Source: Histophilus somni (GTDB lineage: Bacteria; Pseudomonadota; Gammaproteobacteria; Enterobacterales; Pasteurellaceae). Taken from it: a DNA stretch of 64,000 bases. Below, one piece after another: positions 63,961 through 64,000 of this stretch. Position 1 is the first letter of the stretch; every line of letters starts with the position of its first letter. A model generated the notes under the pieces. It made no database searches. It had not been told where the DNA came from and was given only the letters and a program-made list of their open reading frames with translations. The DNA lies in contig NZ_JACHGQ010000001.1 in the NCBI RefSeq assembly GCF_014202395.1, forward strand, positions 176,311-240,310, written 5' to 3'. Made by a program: the position numbers and the translations under genes.

Positions 63961-63974
63961 TTGATCTACGTCAA
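63961..63974. promoter_or_regulatory. Near-perfect FNR box at the right edge
   Basis: TTGATCTACGTCAA matches the FNR consensus TTGATnnnnATCAA at nine of ten specified positions (G for A in the right half). It lies 44 bases after yafS and is likely upstream of a gene beyond the window. The DNA right after it also carries GAGCGGT, a partial uptake-like sequence. Confidence 0.5.
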
Positions 63975-64000
63975 GAGCGGTGCAAATAGCCGTTATTTTT

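Overview
The window is ordinary, gene-dense chromosome from a member of the Pasteurellaceae (the Haemophilus/Pasteurella/Histophilus/Aggregatibacter group). The clearest sign is the 9-base DNA uptake signal AAGTGCGGT or its complement ACCGCACTT: I located 46 exact copies by eye, about one per 1.4 kb, where chance would give fewer than one. The DNA is A+T-rich, the proteins resemble gammaproteobacterial (E. coli / H. influenzae) families throughout, and many local gene orders (rimP-nusA-infB-rbfA-truB, ribH-nusB-thiL-pgpA, yqcC-truC, zapG-degQ, gloB/yafS) match that group. I cannot name the species. I see no phage, insertion sequence, CRISPR array, toxin-antitoxin pair or dedicated defence locus.

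Layout. 0-4.3 kb (minus): pheS, an unexpected secreted-protein gene, pheT and ihfA. 4.3-6.8 kb: the Lon-like lonH, divergent from matP, which has a matS-like box in front of it. 6.8-8.4 kb (minus): cspD, yoaH, truC, yqcC. 8.5-11.5 kb (plus): a zinc-ribbon protein, queF, ppnN. 11.6-15.2 kb (minus): an ABC-2 exporter pair, epmC and a purine permease. 15.6-21.8 kb: cnoX, thrS with a switch-like leader, a fructosamine-kinase-family gene lacking two key aspartates, a BamE/OmpA-domain lipoprotein, and sohB. 22.0-28.7 kb (plus): a complete trpE-G-D-CF-B-A operon behind a promoter with a TrpR-type operator and no room for an attenuator. 28.8-31.9 kb (plus): can, purK, aspC.

32.0-41.2 kb (minus): a DUF695/RraB-like gene, xthA, dapB, a LysE-type exporter, pgpA, thiL, nusB, ribH, glnD, map. 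41.3-46.8 kb (plus): erpA, yacL, mrcB, and metE behind two tandem MetJ boxes. 46.9-53.2 kb (minus): the initiator tRNA gene, then rimP-nusA-infB-rbfA-truB. 53.3-64.0 kb: a small kinase-fold gene divergent from a low-molecular-weight phosphatase; degQ and zapG; lolA and rarA; ribE; a MATE pump; hemA; gloB; a yafS-like methyltransferase; and a near-perfect FNR box at the right edge that presumably serves a gene outside the window.

Functionally this is a housekeeping stretch: translation (pheST, thrS, map, infB, rbfA, truB, rimP, tRNA-fMet), transcription (nusA, nusB), amino acids (trp, metE, dapB, aspC), cofactors (ribH, ribE, thiL, hemA), envelope (mrcB, lolA, degQ, pgpA) and nitrogen control (glnD). 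The items most worth a second look are small: the gene wedged between pheS and pheT, the matS-like box before matP, the mutually exclusive hairpins built from an inverted uptake-sequence pair in the thrS leader, the kinase-dead-looking YniA homologue, and the long infB-rbfA gap with a hairpin and a perfect DnaA box. I did not find a convincing new multi-gene system.
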